From CALFER01 sp964472395 (lineage in GTDB: Bacteria; CSSED10-310; CALFER01), in NCBI GenBank assembly GCA_964472395.1, contig CAYYMM010000180.1, positions 1 through 6,238 of the forward strand: a DNA stretch of 6,238 nt, given 5' to 3'. The translations under genes and the position numbers were made by a program. Below are positions 5,844-6,238 of this stretch, piece after piece. Each line of letters opens with the position of its first letter. The stretch's first letter is position 1. Under the pieces are notes generated by a model. The model searched no databases. It saw only the letters and a program-made list of their open reading frames with translations, and was not told the origin of the DNA.

Positions 5844-6238
5844 ATGAAACTTCTGCACACCTCCGACTGGCATCTCGGACGCTCGCTCTTCGACCGCAGG
5901 CGCTCCGACGAATTCACCGCGCTCATCGACTGGATGCTCGACCTGATCGCCGAAGAACACATCGACGCCGTGCTCATCAGCGGCGACGTCTTCGACACCG
6001 GCATCCCCGGCACCCACGCCCAGAGCCTCTACTACGATTTCCTCGCCCGAGCCGCCCGCGCCGGCTGCCGCCACCTCGTCATCATCGCCGGCAATCACGA
6101 CTCCCCCTCCTTTCTCAGCGCCCCCCGCGACATCCTAAGACACCTCAACATCCACGTCTTCGGTGCCATGTCCGCCCAGAGCCCCGCCGACGACGTCATC
6201 CTGCTCCATGCGCCCGACGGCCGCCCCGAACTGATCGT
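5844..6238 (+). CDS. sbcD: SbcD-type DNA exonuclease subunit, 5' part only
   Basis: The first 131 residues of a gene that runs past the window edge; full SbcD proteins are about 370-420 residues. SbcD is the Mre11-like Mn-dependent nuclease that works with the SbcC/Rad50 ATPase to open hairpins and process double-strand ends in the cytosol. Three metallophosphatase motifs are visible in order: MKLLHTSDWHLGRSL (Asp8, His10), LISGDVFD at 44-51 (Asp48), and IIAGNHDSPSFLSAPRD (Asn84, His85, Asp86). The DSPSFLSAPR stretch after GNHD is typical of SbcD and separates it from generic phosphoesterases. ATG 5844 gives the canonical N-terminus and is preceded by GGAG at 5833-5836 with a 7-base spacer. 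It is divergent from the beta-helix gene; no convincing plus-strand promoter was found in the spacer. sbcC is expected downstream, outside the window. Confidence 0.95.
   Translation, partial: MKLLHTSDWHLGRSLFDRRRSDEFTALIDWMLDLIAEEHIDAVLISGDVFDTGIPGTHAQSLYYDFLARAARAGCRHLVIIAGNHDSPSFLSAPRDILRHLNIHVFGAMSAQSPADDVILLHAPDGRPELI

Noticed and set aside
5739..6098. A minus-strand frame of 119 codons opposite sbcD.
   Set aside because: Low-complexity Val/Ala/Gly/Glu composition and a full overlap with the unmistakable SbcD N-terminus mark it as a shadow.

Overview
The window looks like chromosomal DNA from an uncultivated, GC-rich, Gram-negative bacterium. The Gram-negative call rests on a signal-peptide-bearing protein that resembles an outer-membrane beta-barrel. 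A secreted beta-helix protein with a Thr/Pro linker and a C-terminal Asn-Tyr-Trp-Gly motif is a style common in candidate phyla and the Planctomycetes/Hydrogenedentes-like part of the tree. The lineage call is an impression from protein style, not a placement. No rRNA, tRNA, CRISPR array, transposase or phage gene was seen.

Layout, left to right. Bases 21-419 (+) encode a small GYD-domain protein. Its stop overlaps by 4 bases (ATGA) the start of a 311-residue exported protein at 416-1351 (+), probably an outer-membrane beta-barrel of the DUF6268 type. Bases 1352-1516 are AT-rich and hold a near-consensus sigma70 promoter, a leader with two inverted repeats and a competing upstream strand, and a strong ribosome-binding site. 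They lead into 1517-3469 (+), a 650-residue exported protein with a transglutaminase-like core. A strong intrinsic terminator at 3495-3523 lies between this gene and the convergent gene at 3523-5682 (-), a secreted protein of about 719 residues. That protein has an N-terminal beta-sandwich-like domain, a Thr/Pro linker and two related parallel beta-helix modules. A 161-base divergent spacer carries the promoter and a palindrome for the minus-strand gene. It ends at 5844, where the start of sbcD (DNA exonuclease subunit) begins and runs off the window.

Three of the four complete genes (outer-membrane protein, transglutaminase-like protein, beta-helix protein) encode exported products, so the segment is best read as a group of independently transcribed cell-envelope or surface genes next to a housekeeping repair gene. 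Nothing shows that they form one pathway. The points most worth a second look are an abrupt codon-use break inside the GYD gene (genome junction, transfer or assembly chimera), the structured leader before the transglutaminase-like gene, the uncertain catalytic residues of that protein, and a cysteine ladder in the second beta-helix module. I see no convincing new defence, mobile or RNA system.
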